Assembly (NCBI RefSeq): GCF_017876795.1
Contig: NZ_JAGIOR010000001.1
Coordinates: 1,948,501 to 2,012,500 of the forward strand
DNA: 64,000 nt
Direction: 5' to 3'
DNA from: Rhizobium leguminosarum
Lineage (GTDB): Bacteria > Pseudomonadota > Alphaproteobacteria > Rhizobiales > Rhizobiaceae
The notes under the pieces are model-generated. The model did no database searches. It saw only the letters and a list, made by a program, of their open reading frames with translations, and was not told the origin of the DNA. Position numbers and translations under genes: made by a program. Of this stretch, positions 53,301 to 62,070 are shown piece after piece (within the stretch, counting starts at the first letter, position 1; every line of letters starts with the position of its first letter).

Positions 53301-53668
53301 CGCGTCGATTGGCGCGACTCCACACCTTCGAACCCACGCATACCGCGAAAATCAACATCGATTTTCGCTGTATGCGCGTGTGAGCACTCGTTGATCGAAG
53401 CAGAGCCATTCGATCCCGTCGCGGAGGAAATAAAAGGCTGAACTCGACGTTCGTGCGTTGGCAATCGATCAACTGTGGCTTGGAGAAGCCCGGCTTGTTG
53501 CGGGTCGCTGACGGTCGGCGCGTTAGGGTCTGCAGGAGCCCGCCACATGGGCGGCTTTAAGCGAGCGATAAACGCTCTCCTTGACGTTGCTTCCAGGCAC
53601 GGAAGCGGCGCGATTTCGTGTTCACATGTCTACTGCGCGACCGGCCGATCGACGGCCGATCCGGGATT
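53301..53668. other. Non-coding stretch with strong inverted repeat
   Basis: About 370 nt with no gene I can support. It contains the inverted repeat at 53337-53376. Open frames on both strands look non-coding. Confidence 0.4.
53337..53376. repeat. 17 bp-arm inverted repeat (hairpin)
   Basis: CGCATACCGCGAAAATC (53337-53353) pairs with GATTTTCGCTGTATGCG (53360-53376) with one mismatch around the loop AACATC. It begins 37 nt after the small helical gene's stop. Neither side has a T-run. It could end the YcaO-TfuA transcript, be an operator or be a small repeat element. Confidence 0.65.
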
Positions 53669-53875
53669 TCAATGGGTCAGATTGCGCTTCTGGGCCAGCA
53701 GTAAAATGTAATCGTCGGCAATGTCTGCGATGGCCATTGCGACTTCCGCCGGATCGCACCCCTCGACCCTCGTATTTGCAATGAACTGATAAACCGCCTT
53801 CTCGATCTGCTTCCGGCAGATCATCACGCGTTCATCGTAACCAAATTCCGGAATATGCGATGCCATATCACTCAT
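53669..53875 (-). CDS. Small hypothetical protein
   Basis: The 68-residue protein starts MSDMASHIPEFGYDERV and is mostly helical (C-R-K-Q-I-E-K-A-V-Y-Q-F-I-A and A-E-V-A-M-A-I-A-D-I-A-D-D-Y-I-L-L-L-A), with cysteines in I-C-R-K and E-G-C-D-P. A longer start at 53893 is possible. It is the last of three minus-strand small frames that converge with the YcaO-TfuA genes. No family was recognised. Confidence 0.5.
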   Translation of the reverse strand: MSDMASHIPEFGYDERVMICRKQIEKAVYQFIANTRVEGCDPAEVAMAIADIADDYILLLAQKRNLTH

Positions 53876-53941
53876 CAGGTTCGGCTCCCTCACTACTTAC
53901 AGTGACCATGACACAAATTATAAGTTGAGCAAGCAAATGCT

Positions 53942-54232
53942 TTATGAAGGGTTAATTCCCTGTCGAGGTGCGACCATTTCGACACAGGTTTGGCATACCA
54001 TAAGACCTTCCGGCGTGTTGAAACGAGACGGGTCTAGGGATGCCGGGCGTGTCGTGTCGAAAGGATCCCGCACGAGGCCGACGCCACGGCCTGGCACCGG
54101 TATCTCAATCAGCTGTGCCGGAACCCCTGCACCGGATTGTGAAATCAACGGATCGGTTGTTGCCGGCTTGAGCGGCGCAATTGTTCCGTGTCGTGCTGTG
54201 TAACCGTCTGATTCTGCGATATATTGAACCAT
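53942..54232 (-). CDS. Small hypothetical protein with C-x-x-C motif
   Basis: The 96-residue protein begins MVQYIAESDGYTARHGT and has proline-rich middle parts (P-A-Q-L-I-E-I-P-V-P-G-R-G-V-G-L-V-R-D-P-F-D). It ends with a C-Q-T-C pair in L-M-V-C-Q-T-C-V-E-M-V. GGAG lies seven bases before the ATG. It is not membrane-bound and not a known family. The overlapping plus-strand frame has no ribosome site. Confidence 0.5.
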   Translation of the reverse strand: MVQYIAESDGYTARHGTIAPLKPATTDPLISQSGAGVPAQLIEIPVPGRGVGLVRDPFDTTRPASLDPSRFNTPEGLMVCQTCVEMVAPRQGINPS

Positions 54233-54263
54233 CGTACATCTCCGCTGCCGTCATCCGGCGGTC

Positions 54264-54440
54264 CTAAGTTGCACCGGCACCTCTCGGGCGCGTCATCATC
54301 TCCATGATTGTCAGGGCCATCAACTGTGATCCCGTCGTCGGTATACCCGGCAGGTTGTCGGGCGGCTGCGGGGGAACGGTTTCGGTCGATTTTCTGCTCT
54401 CTCGGAAACCGAAACCGAGGCCGGCGGAGATTAAAGACAA
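54264..54440 (-). CDS. Possible small protein (58 aa), TTG start
   Basis: A frame of 58 codons ends at TAG 54266-54264, 31 nt before the next small gene. It reads M-S-L-I-S-A-G-L-G-F-G-F-R-E-S-R-K, then T-E-T-V-P-P-Q-P-P-D-N-L-P and ends M-M-T-R-P-R-G-A-G-A-T. The codon use and Pro-rich sequence look coding. No Shine-Dalgarno is seen before TTG 54440, and a frame stop lies further upstream. It may be a truncated gene or a leader peptide. Confidence 0.3.
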   Translation of the reverse strand: MSLISAGLGFGFRESRKSTETVPPQPPDNLPGIPTTGSQLMALTIMEMMTRPRGAGAT

Positions 54441-55127
54441 AATAAACTGCGACTGGTCATCGTAGTTATCAAGTAAATTTTTATCTAAAGGTTAAATAAT
54501 AAGTTTCAGACAGAGGTTGCATTTAAGCATCAATCAAAAGGCGAATAAAATTCTAAATGCAATAATCGCATGGCACATCTATTAATAGTCTCAATGATTT
54601 TATTAGTGTCTATAATGCGCTTATGTCGACCTTGTTACATGATCGGATTGAGGAAGTTACGTTCATGCGTACATAATTTCGGTTGCCGACAGAAAAGTAT
54701 AGCTCCTGATGCGGGTTGACGAGCGACGCAACTGCCATTCTCATTCGAAAATGTGAGGTTGTCTCATTGAGCGTATCTCTACCGCGCGATATCACTGTTC
54801 GATGCAATATTTTGCGATGCCGACATAGAGGCAACAGCAATCGCTTGCGGCGATCTTCCGTAAGTAAAGTCGAGGACCCGCCGGGGTGGTTGACGGGTCC
54901 TCCCGTAGGAAGGCTTGCACAGTGCGTAGATATAATCGCAGTTAAATCGTGTATTGTCACACATCATTATTGGGGTAATTGTTTTTTCTCACGAGGCGTC
55001 CGTTTAATACTCGCGGATAGTCTGGCAAAAGATCAAATACCTTAAGGCAATAGCGAGATATGACCAGCCGATTTCGGTTTGAGATTGTCGAGCCTTGGAT
55101 CTATTGACAATGCACGGCGGCACGGCA
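54441..55127. other. Intergenic region, AT-rich, with hairpin
   Basis: About 690 nt, strongly AT-rich at 54440-54660. A 9 bp hairpin GAGGACCCG/CGGGTCCTC lies at 54872-54902. Frames on the minus strand (54610-54960) lack support. The region separates the small-gene island from the second glycan cluster. Confidence 0.4.
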
Positions 55128-56228
55128 TCACATCTGGTGCGAGCATCCGCCAGACCGATCGATTTCCGACAAGCGCCGGAGCAATGCTTTCGTTCTGAAG
55201 CGTGACCAACCGCCTATCAAGGGCGAAAGTGGGTCTATCTCATCGAATTTCTTGACATTGTTTTCCTCATTTTCCCTGACCGGCCAGGCTTTGGACAATG
55301 TCCTGCGTGCTGCTCGGTTGGCTTTTGTGAGGATCAACTTGGCCAGCACGGCGGAAGCGAGCATGGGGCTATGATGAAAGATGTGCTTCAGCGAGGTGGC
55401 CGCGCTCGGCCAATCTTTCAAAATTGCAAATTTCGAGAATGCATAAAGATGCGCCGAGGCGCGGGCGCAGCTGATGACAAAAGCTGGCAGGTCCGGATTG
55501 CGGGTGATACATTGCTCGCTGACCGCCAGAAGTGATCGAGCCATCCGTGATTTATCTGCAGACATGGCCTCGGAGTGAATACGATATCCCACCAGCCCCA
55601 GCGGCACCGTCTCGATTTTGAAATGCTCGGCCGTACGGAGTTCGAAATCGAAATCCTCGCATCCGCCGATCCCCTGCCTGGCATAGCGCGGATCGTAGCC
55701 GCCGATCTTATTGATGACGGCGCGGCGAACCATGAAGCCGCTGCCATTGCCGACGAAGCGGAAGACGAGATGACGCGCTAAAATGGAGTCCCGGGCGTTC
55801 AGCGACGAGCCGGATTTCGTGCAATATCCCTCGGGATCGATAAAGCGGTGAAGAGCATAAACCGCGCCCCAGGCGTCCGGCAGAGGATGGAGAGCCGAAA
55901 GCATGCGCTCGACATAGGTCGGATGCCATAGGTCGTCGGCATCGAGGAAGGCGATATAGCCTGAGGTCGATGCCTCAATTCCGATATTGCGGGCGGCAGC
56001 GACGCCGCGGTTTGCCGTCGACAAAAGCTTAAACCTTGGATCTCCGGCTGCGATGCGGCGACAGATGGACGCCGTCTCGTCGGTTGAGCCGTCGTCGACA
56101 ATGATGATTTCCAGTGCCTTATGGGTCTGATCGACAACCGATTGAAGCGTCTGGGCAAGGTAGGGGCTGGCATTATAGGCGGGGATCACGACCGCCACCT
56201 CAATCCCTGATATGGTCGAGAGTTCCAT
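55128..56228 (-). CDS. Glycosyltransferase family 2
   Basis: The 366-residue protein has the standard GT2 motifs: V-A-V-V-I-P-A-Y-N-A-S-P-Y-L-A-Q-T-L-Q-S-V-V-D-Q-T, D-D-G-S-T-D-E-T, L-D-A-D-D-L-W and G-G-C-E-D-F-D-F-E-L-R near 200. A C-terminal basic region of about 100 residues follows. The start was placed at ATG 56228, five bases after the ABC exporter stop; an upstream in-frame extension lies inside the ABC gene. It is the last gene of the second glycan operon. Confidence 0.83.
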   Translation of the reverse strand: MELSTISGIEVAVVIPAYNASPYLAQTLQSVVDQTHKALEIIIVDDGSTDETASICRRIAAGDPRFKLLSTANRGVAAARNIGIEASTSGYIAFLDADDLWHPTYVERMLSALHPLPDAWGAVYALHRFIDPEGYCTKSGSSLNARDSILARHLVFRFVGNGSGFMVRRAVINKIGGYDPRYARQGIGGCEDFDFELRTAEHFKIETVPLGLVGYRIHSEAMSADKSRMARSLLAVSEQCITRNPDLPAFVISCARASAHLYAFSKFAILKDWPSAATSLKHIFHHSPMLASAVLAKLILTKANRAARRTLSKAWPVRENEENNVKKFDEIDPLSPLIGGWSRFRTKALLRRLSEIDRSGGCSHQM

Positions 56229-56233
56229 CGCCG

Positions 56234-57988
56234 TCACCCCAGCCTGGATGTGGATGTGGGCGGGCGGAGATCGATCCGGTTCTTCATCAGCCTGGCGACA
56301 GCCGGCCGATGGCTGACGACGATCAGCGTTCTGCCGGCGTCTTCCTTCATCGCCGCAAACACCCGCATCTCGGTATCCTCGTCGAGCGCGCTCGTGGCTT
56401 CGTCCAGCAGCAGGATCTGTGGCCGGCCGGCGAGCGCGCGCGCCAGGCCGATGCGCTGCCTTTGCCCGCCCGAAAGCCGGATCGCTTCGTCGCCCAGCCA
56501 TTCATCGAAGCCATAAGGCAGATCTTTGATGAACTCCGTGGCGCAAGCCACATCGGCGGCCCAGCGGATATCCTCCTCCGAAATATCGCGCCGAAACCTT
56601 ATGTTGTCGAGGACCGTGCCTTCCATCAGCTCGACGTCCTGGCCCGACACGGAGAGCAGTTGCAGCCAGCTGGAGCGGTCGATCGTTGCGAGATCCCTGC
56701 CGTCGACCGTGATCCTGCCTTGGGTCGGCCGGCTGAGATCGAGGATCATGTTGAGGATCGTCGTCTTTCCGGAGCCGCTAGGCCCCGTCAGAGCGGTCGT
56801 CTCGCCTGCTCGGATCGAAAAGTTGAGATTGCTGACAGCCGGGGCATTCGCACGCTCATAAGCGAATGAGACATCGTGGAAGGCGATCGCCTCTGCCAGA
56901 CGGGTCACCGGCTGGCCTTTCGAGGCCTGCTTGATGTCGTCTTCTTCGGAAAGCAGCGCCAGGACGTTCTGCAGTGAGGCTTCCATTTCGTAAAGGCTGA
57001 GGATCTGGGAGTCGAATCCCTTGATATGCGGCTGGAGTCTGTAAAGAAGGATGGTGGCCGAGAGCGCCGCCTTGAAATCCACCGGCAGGAACTCTGAGGA
57101 AAGAATGATCGTCAGGATGACCCCGAAGGTCAGGATCTCGCTCAGAAGCGAGGTCATCGCCCCCATCCAGTCCGACCGGCGCCACGTCTGGCCGACGTCG
57201 CTGGAAAGCGCCTCGAAGAGGTGCTGATGACGCCTTTCCAAGCCGAAGCTTTTGACGGCTTTTAAAGTCTGCAAAGTTGTCCAGCTCAACTGGGTCAAGG
57301 CTTCCACCGCCGTCAGCGCCGAGGCGCCGAGCCGGCGGTAGGCACCGGCAAACAGACCCAGCACGAAATTGTGGATGAAGCCGAAAGCGAGCCCAAGCAA
57401 GGCGATCGGCCAGGCCATGACCAGCATGCCGACGCCGAAGATCACGATCGTGCCGAAATTGACCCCCAGACGGACCAGGCTGGCATGCGCCGACGATACC
57501 GCATAGGATTCGGTCGCAATGACGTTGATCAGGTCGCTCCGCTCATAGTCCTGAAAGCGCTGGAAGGGGATGGTCAAGACCTTGGCATAGAGGCGGTCGC
57601 GCATGCGATCGCTGATGCGGTGGTTGACGGCGCTGGCAATGAGCGCATTGGCACACCCCAGAAGGATCCGGAACAGGATGGAGCCGATGAGGATGCCGAT
57701 CAGGACAGGCTTAGAAAGACTGAGGTCGATGCCGCCGAAAAACGCCGGAAGCCATCCAACGGCGGAGCCGGATACCGGGCCTTGCTGCCCGAGAAGAAAG
57801 ACGAGGCTGACCAGAAAGGTGATGCCGACCATTTCCGAGAAACCGGTGAGGATGCCGAGGATGATCATCACGGTCATCTTCAGCCGCAGCGCCGGGACGA
57901 GTTGCCGGAGCTCGCGGAACCGAGCCGCAACGATCAGGTTGTAGGCGCCCGCCGGTTTGGGGGAAGCGGGTTTGCGGAACCTATTCAT
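56234..57988 (-). CDS. MsbA-like ABC exporter (fused membrane and ATPase domains)
   Basis: The 584-residue protein has a six-helix membrane domain (about 30-320) and a C-terminal ATPase: Walker A GPSGSGKTT (about 395-403), signature LSGGQRQR, Walker B ILLLDEATS and H-loop SHRP. This is the lipid/polysaccharide ABC-B type (MsbA, ExoT/HlyB-like without peptidase). In a cluster of glycosyltransferases it may flip a lipid-linked glycan. The gene overlaps its upstream neighbour by eight bases. Confidence 0.85.
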   Translation of the reverse strand: MNRFRKPASPKPAGAYNLIVAARFRELRQLVPALRLKMTVMIILGILTGFSEMVGITFLVSLVFLLGQQGPVSGSAVGWLPAFFGGIDLSLSKPVLIGILIGSILFRILLGCANALIASAVNHRISDRMRDRLYAKVLTIPFQRFQDYERSDLINVIATESYAVSSAHASLVRLGVNFGTIVIFGVGMLVMAWPIALLGLAFGFIHNFVLGLFAGAYRRLGASALTAVEALTQLSWTTLQTLKAVKSFGLERRHQHLFEALSSDVGQTWRRSDWMGAMTSLLSEILTFGVILTIILSSEFLPVDFKAALSATILLYRLQPHIKGFDSQILSLYEMEASLQNVLALLSEEDDIKQASKGQPVTRLAEAIAFHDVSFAYERANAPAVSNLNFSIRAGETTALTGPSGSGKTTILNMILDLSRPTQGRITVDGRDLATIDRSSWLQLLSVSGQDVELMEGTVLDNIRFRRDISEEDIRWAADVACATEFIKDLPYGFDEWLGDEAIRLSGGQRQRIGLARALAGRPQILLLDEATSALDEDTEMRVFAAMKEDAGRTLIVVSHRPAVARLMKNRIDLRPPTSTSRLG

Positions 57989-59060
57989 GGTCGGCTGCCC
58001 CGAAAGAGTTGAGGCTCATCGCATCCCTGACAGGCACGGTCGTGAAACGATCGCTGAATGCTGTTCCTGTTTGCGGAATGACGGCGCCAGCGAAGCGGGT
58101 TTTCGGCCGGGCCGGGGGTTTGCCTAAAGCCCGCCTTGCCATCCCGATGCCCTGGCGTTTGGCCTGGCGCCAGCTGTCCCGCATGCCATGGATGATCAGC
58201 TGCGGGGTGTATTTTCTTGCCATCATCGGTGCCAGCTTTTTGACCTGGGCATAATCCCCGTCAAAAAAGGCCTTCTTGAAATACCAGCGCGCGGTGTTGA
58301 ATTCGGCTGTCCGGATATCGCGCGCAAGACGCGGATGACGGGCGATGATCGGGGCCATCACCAAAGCGTGGGATTTCAGCATCCGATAGGCGTTGCTGGA
58401 CATGTTTCCCTTGGTAAAGCGATAACCGGTCAGGAAATCCGGAACCAGCGCGAAGGGCAATTTCTCGGCCAGGGCGAGATAGAGTTTCAGATCCTCGCAC
58501 CCCTCGGCGCCGCTGTCGCGCAGGCCGGCGTCATAGCCGCCGCACACAAGGATCTCCGCCCGCGGCATCAAGGGCGTGCTGCCATTGCCGATGAAGTTTT
58601 CCCTCAGCAAAGGTTCGAAGATATTTCCTTCATGCATGACCGGGCGCGAATGGCCGAAAATAATACCGTTTTCGTCGATCGCCGCATACCAATTGTAGGC
58701 GACCCCGTGTCCGTCGGGAAATTTCCTGAGCGCCTGAAGCTGGAGCTCAATTTTCTCGGGATGCCACACGTCATCGGCATCGACGGGGGCGATATAGAGG
58801 CCGCGAGCCTCCCTGATGCCATGGTTGCGGGCACGCGCAACGCCGCCATTTTCCTGACGGAGAACACGGACACGGCGATCGCCCAGGCCATAGTCGCAGG
58901 CAAGCTCGAATGTGCCATCCCGCGATCCGTCGTCGACCACGAGGACCTCAAGCTTATCGTAGGACTGGCTGGAGACGCTGCCCAATGTTTCCACAAGCGT
59001 CTTCTCGGCGTTGTAGGCCGGTATGACGATTGTGATCAAAGGGGCGGCTGTGGCGTTCAT
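57981..59060 (-). CDS. Glycosyltransferase family 2
   Basis: The 359-residue protein has V-I-P-A-Y-N-A-E-K-T-L-V-E-T-L-G-S-V-S-S-Q-S, D-D-G-S-R-D-G-T, V-D-A-D-D-V-W (metal site) and A-E-G-C-E-D-L-K-L-Y-L, with an extended basic C-terminus. It resembles the 55128-56228 enzyme, so the two may be diverged duplicates. The ATG at 59060 is chosen as the first in the GT2 domain; a longer frame to 59378 runs in the fusion gene. It lies seven bases from the fusion gene's stop. Confidence 0.83.
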   Translation of the reverse strand: MNATAAPLITIVIPAYNAEKTLVETLGSVSSQSYDKLEVLVVDDGSRDGTFELACDYGLGDRRVRVLRQENGGVARARNHGIREARGLYIAPVDADDVWHPEKIELQLQALRKFPDGHGVAYNWYAAIDENGIIFGHSRPVMHEGNIFEPLLRENFIGNGSTPLMPRAEILVCGGYDAGLRDSGAEGCEDLKLYLALAEKLPFALVPDFLTGYRFTKGNMSSNAYRMLKSHALVMAPIIARHPRLARDIRTAEFNTARWYFKKAFFDGDYAQVKKLAPMMARKYTPQLIIHGMRDSWRQAKRQGIGMARRALGKPPARPKTRFAGAVIPQTGTAFSDRFTTVPVRDAMSLNSFGAADHE

Positions 59061-59067
59061 GGTTTTG

Positions 59068-62000
59068 TCATCCGATAAAGGCGCCCGGCAGGCCCAAAAG
59101 TTCAGGAAAGGTTTCGAGCGGGTGGTCGCCGCGGACTTCGAGGCGCGGCAGCGCGAAAAGATTGTCGGAGAGGGCAGCCTTGGCCGGCCGTGTCGTGAAG
59201 CCGATCCCGTAGCCCGCCAGCGCCAGAATGCCCGGCACCCGGAAGTCCGTCGCGCCATAGGGAAGGGCGATTGACACCACCGAGCCGCCCAGCCGGTTCT
59301 GCAGCGCATGGCGCGAGCCCATGGCTTCGGCGAGCAGGGCTTCGCTTTCCATGCCGCTCGCCGGCCTGTGGGAGGCAAGATGGGAGCCGAAGCTGATGCC
59401 CCTTTCGTTGAGCTCCTGAATTTCCGGCCACGACATCAGGGGCGCCGGCTCGCCATAGGAAGAATCCCAATCCGAGCGGCCGCCGACCTTGTCGGTGACG
59501 ACGAACACCTCGGCGCTGAAATCGTTCTCGGCAAGGATCGGGAAGGCATTGGTGCGGAAATCAACATAGGCGTCGTCGAAGGTCAGCATAACGGGCCGGC
59601 CCTGGATCGGCTTGCCGCTGCGCAGGAGATCGGCGAGCGTTGGCGCCGTCACGGCGTAATAGCCCTGCCGGCGCAGGAACTGCATCTGCTTGCGGAAGTG
59701 CTCCGGCGTGGTGCGGAAGCGCCGCAGCGCGGCGGGGCCGTCCGCGGCGATCCGGTGATACATCAGGATGGGGACCGAGGCCGTCACTTCCGTCGTCCAC
59801 GCCGCCTCGCGGTCGACGCCGGCAGGCCCCCAGATAACGTGCTTGGCGACATCGGCCTCCAACGGCGTTCCATGCGTCTCGATCCGCAGGGCGGGACTGG
59901 CGACGGCGCCTTTGCGGAACCGGTGGATGGCATAGAGCTCGGCTTCGATGGTCTCTTCGAGGGCAAGCCCGGCCTGCTCAGTGAAAACCCGCCTGATCGT
60001 CCCGGCGCCGAAAGGATTGCCCCAGTCGAAACCGGTTCTTGCCGGTTCGTCGCGGCGGATATGCGCATGGGCGGTGATCAGACACCCGCCCGGCTTCAAG
60101 GCCGCCGCCATCTTGCGGCAGACGGCCGCAAGCATCGCCTCGTCCTTCATGTAATAGAGGACTTCGGAGCAGACGACGAGATCCTGTTGCGGTGGAAGAT
60201 CTTCTCTTGCGAAGTCGAGAACGCGGAGCTCGACATTCACACGATCGCGGCAGCGCTCGATCGCCCTGTCGATCGCCCGCTGGGAAATATCCGTGGCCGT
60301 TACGCGAGCGACCTCTCGCGCCAACTTCTCGGTGAAGATCCCTTCGGCGCAGGCAAGTTCCAGGGCGGTTTCGATCCCTTCCGGAATCAGGCTCAGCGTC
60401 TGCGCATATTTGACCTGCTCGTAGACCGAGACGTAATTCCAGGGATCCGGGCGTTCGAAAATATGCTCCCAGTATTCTTCTTCGGTTTGAATGCTAGGCG
60501 TCTCTTTTGCCTGCTCCGGCCGCGGGCCGGCGGGTTCGCCACATTGCGGCGCGAGACCACGTCCGGCAGTCCGAAGCATGTCGGCCAGCCGCGCGTCGTT
60601 GTCCTGTTTGTCGCTTGGCGCGCAGGCCAGCAGGGCGTTGCGCCCGAGGTGCACCATAAGCCGTTCGAAACGTCCCCGCCGCCGGCCATTGTGGATGATC
60701 AGCCCGCCGAAGGCTCTGTAGCCACGCAGCGCTTCCCTTGTCCAGGAACTGAAATAGGCAAGCGTATGCGGTGTTTGCAGATGCTCTGCCGCCTGCATCT
60801 CATGCATGATCAGCCGGATCTGCGCCCTGATCGAAAGATCGCCCCAGAAGGGTCCGACAAAGGTGCCGACATGCTGCCCGCCGGAAAAGCCGTGCATAAC
60901 CAGCGTATCGGCGTGCTCAGCCTTGACGATCTTGGAAAGCGTGCCGATCTCGACGCTGGCCACCTGGATATTGCCAAGCGTGAAGGAGCGCGAAAAGTTC
61001 GCGGCGGATATCTGCCAGGCGGCGGCCTCGATGATCTTGCGGCCGGTGCCGGGGAAGGAATGACGCTGGATCAGCTGCACGAGCAGAAGGAATGTCGGCT
61101 GCCATGTGTCGAGCGCATCGATGAGATCCTCGGCCCGATCTGGGAGGAGGCTCGTCTCTAAGCCGTGCAGGATCACGCCGACAAAAAAGCTCTCATAGCC
61201 CGCGGCATCCGGTATCTCCGGCAAGAGTTCGGCAAGGGCTGCGACATCCAAGCTCGGATCGAGCTTGGCCGCGACGACCCAGGCGAGCATGCGCAATTGG
61301 CTGACGGCGGGTGTGATCCAACCCGTCTCCGGCCCTTCGGCCGACAAGCCTTGCTGCACACGCAGCGTTTGCGCCTTTGTGGTCACGTAAATGGCGTCAC
61401 GCACCATTTTGACCGGATCGCCGGACAGCGAGCCCGCCTTCATACGATAAAAAGCCAGGCACGTGTCCACCCGGCGAAATTCGGCGCCGGCAAAGGCCAT
61501 GCGCAGCCACAGATCCCAGTCCTCGCAGGTCTGCAAGCCTTCATCCATGCCTCCCAGACGTTCGAAAAGGCTCTTGGGGAAGACAGCCGTATGGATGGCG
61601 ATCGCGCAGAACGACGAGAGTTCGCGCCTGGCGATGTTGCCGGTCAGGATGGGAGGCTGTTCCACCCGCATCAGCCGGCCGTCCGGGGCGACACGGCGGT
61701 AGGCGCAATGGGCGATGACGGGTGCAGTTTCATCTTCTGCCACCGGCAGCATATTTTCGATGAAGGTCGGATCCAGCCAATCGTCGGCATCCAGCATGCA
61801 GAGCAGCGGGGCGGCCGCCAATCTGGCGGCGTGGTTTCGCGCCGCGGCTGCGCCGGCATTCGGCTGGCGGGCGGGGAGAATACGGCTATCGCCTCTGGCG
61901 ATCGCCTCGAGAACGTCCCAGGTGCCGTCGGTCGAGCCGTCATCGACCACGACAGCCTGCCAGTTCGATCGCGTCTGCTGCTGCAGGCTCCCAAGACATT

Positions 62001-62070
62001 CGGCAAGCGTCTCGCCCGCATTATAGGCGGGGATGAGGAAGGCGATATCGGGCGCCGCCACTGTCACCAT
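59068..62070 (-). CDS. Three-domain fusion: GT2 glycosyltransferase, NodS-like methyltransferase, NodB-like deacetylase
   Basis: The 1000-residue protein has four parts. Residues 8-210 are GT2 (F-L-I-P-A-Y-N, D-D-G-S-T-D-G-T at 43-50, L-D-A-D-D-W, C-E-D-W-D-L-W-L-R). Residues about 215-500 are a helical region of unknown fold. Residues 533-720 are a NodS-like SAM methyltransferase (Y-W-E-H-I-F-E-R-P-D-P-W-N-Y, A-L-E-L-A-C-A-E-G-I-F-T). Residues 765-1000 are a NodB-like polysaccharide deacetylase with T-F-D-D (D832, D833) and H897-x3-H901. GT, N-methylation and N-deacetylation are the three activities that act together in Nod-factor synthesis. Activity and substrate here are inferred. Confidence 0.85.
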   Translation of the reverse strand: MVTVAAPDIAFLIPAYNAGETLAECLGSLQQQTRSNWQAVVVDDGSTDGTWDVLEAIARGDSRILPARQPNAGAAAARNHAARLAAAPLLCMLDADDWLDPTFIENMLPVAEDETAPVIAHCAYRRVAPDGRLMRVEQPPILTGNIARRELSSFCAIAIHTAVFPKSLFERLGGMDEGLQTCEDWDLWLRMAFAGAEFRRVDTCLAFYRMKAGSLSGDPVKMVRDAIYVTTKAQTLRVQQGLSAEGPETGWITPAVSQLRMLAWVVAAKLDPSLDVAALAELLPEIPDAAGYESFFVGVILHGLETSLLPDRAEDLIDALDTWQPTFLLLVQLIQRHSFPGTGRKIIEAAAWQISAANFSRSFTLGNIQVASVEIGTLSKIVKAEHADTLVMHGFSGGQHVGTFVGPFWGDLSIRAQIRLIMHEMQAAEHLQTPHTLAYFSSWTREALRGYRAFGGLIIHNGRRRGRFERLMVHLGRNALLACAPSDKQDNDARLADMLRTAGRGLAPQCGEPAGPRPEQAKETPSIQTEEEYWEHIFERPDPWNYVSVYEQVKYAQTLSLIPEGIETALELACAEGIFTEKLAREVARVTATDISQRAIDRAIERCRDRVNVELRVLDFAREDLPPQQDLVVCSEVLYYMKDEAMLAAVCRKMAAALKPGGCLITAHAHIRRDEPARTGFDWGNPFGAGTIRRVFTEQAGLALEETIEAELYAIHRFRKGAVASPALRIETHGTPLEADVAKHVIWGPAGVDREAAWTTEVTASVPILMYHRIAADGPAALRRFRTTPEHFRKQMQFLRRQGYYAVTAPTLADLLRSGKPIQGRPVMLTFDDAYVDFRTNAFPILAENDFSAEVFVVTDKVGGRSDWDSSYGEPAPLMSWPEIQELNERGISFGSHLASHRPASGMESEALLAEAMGSRHALQNRLGGSVVSIALPYGATDFRVPGILALAGYGIGFTTRPAKAALSDNLFALPRLEVRGDHPLETFPELLGLPGAFIG

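Noticed and set aside
50926..54440. Trifolitoxin (tfx) cluster
   Set aside because: TfuA and YcaO are shared, but the tfx precursor, dehydrogenase and other tfx genes are not seen.
54304..54465. 53-codon plus-strand frame opposite the possible 58-residue protein
   Set aside because: The minus-strand reading looks more protein-like; the plus frame has no ribosome site.
54610..54960. 116-codon minus-strand open frame in the AT-rich gap
   Set aside because: No ribosome site, mixed composition and no recognisable motifs.
59308..61161. 617-codon plus-strand open frame
   Set aside because: It lies opposite the GT2-NodS-NodB fusion, whose motifs are clear. The plus frame has no domain and a composition typical of GC-rich antisense frames.
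59068..62070. Nodulation gene cluster
   Set aside because: NodS- and NodB-like domains are present in the fusion, but there is no nodA, nodC-type chitin synthase, nodIJ or recognisable nod box. I treat it as a glycan enzyme, not Nod-factor synthesis.
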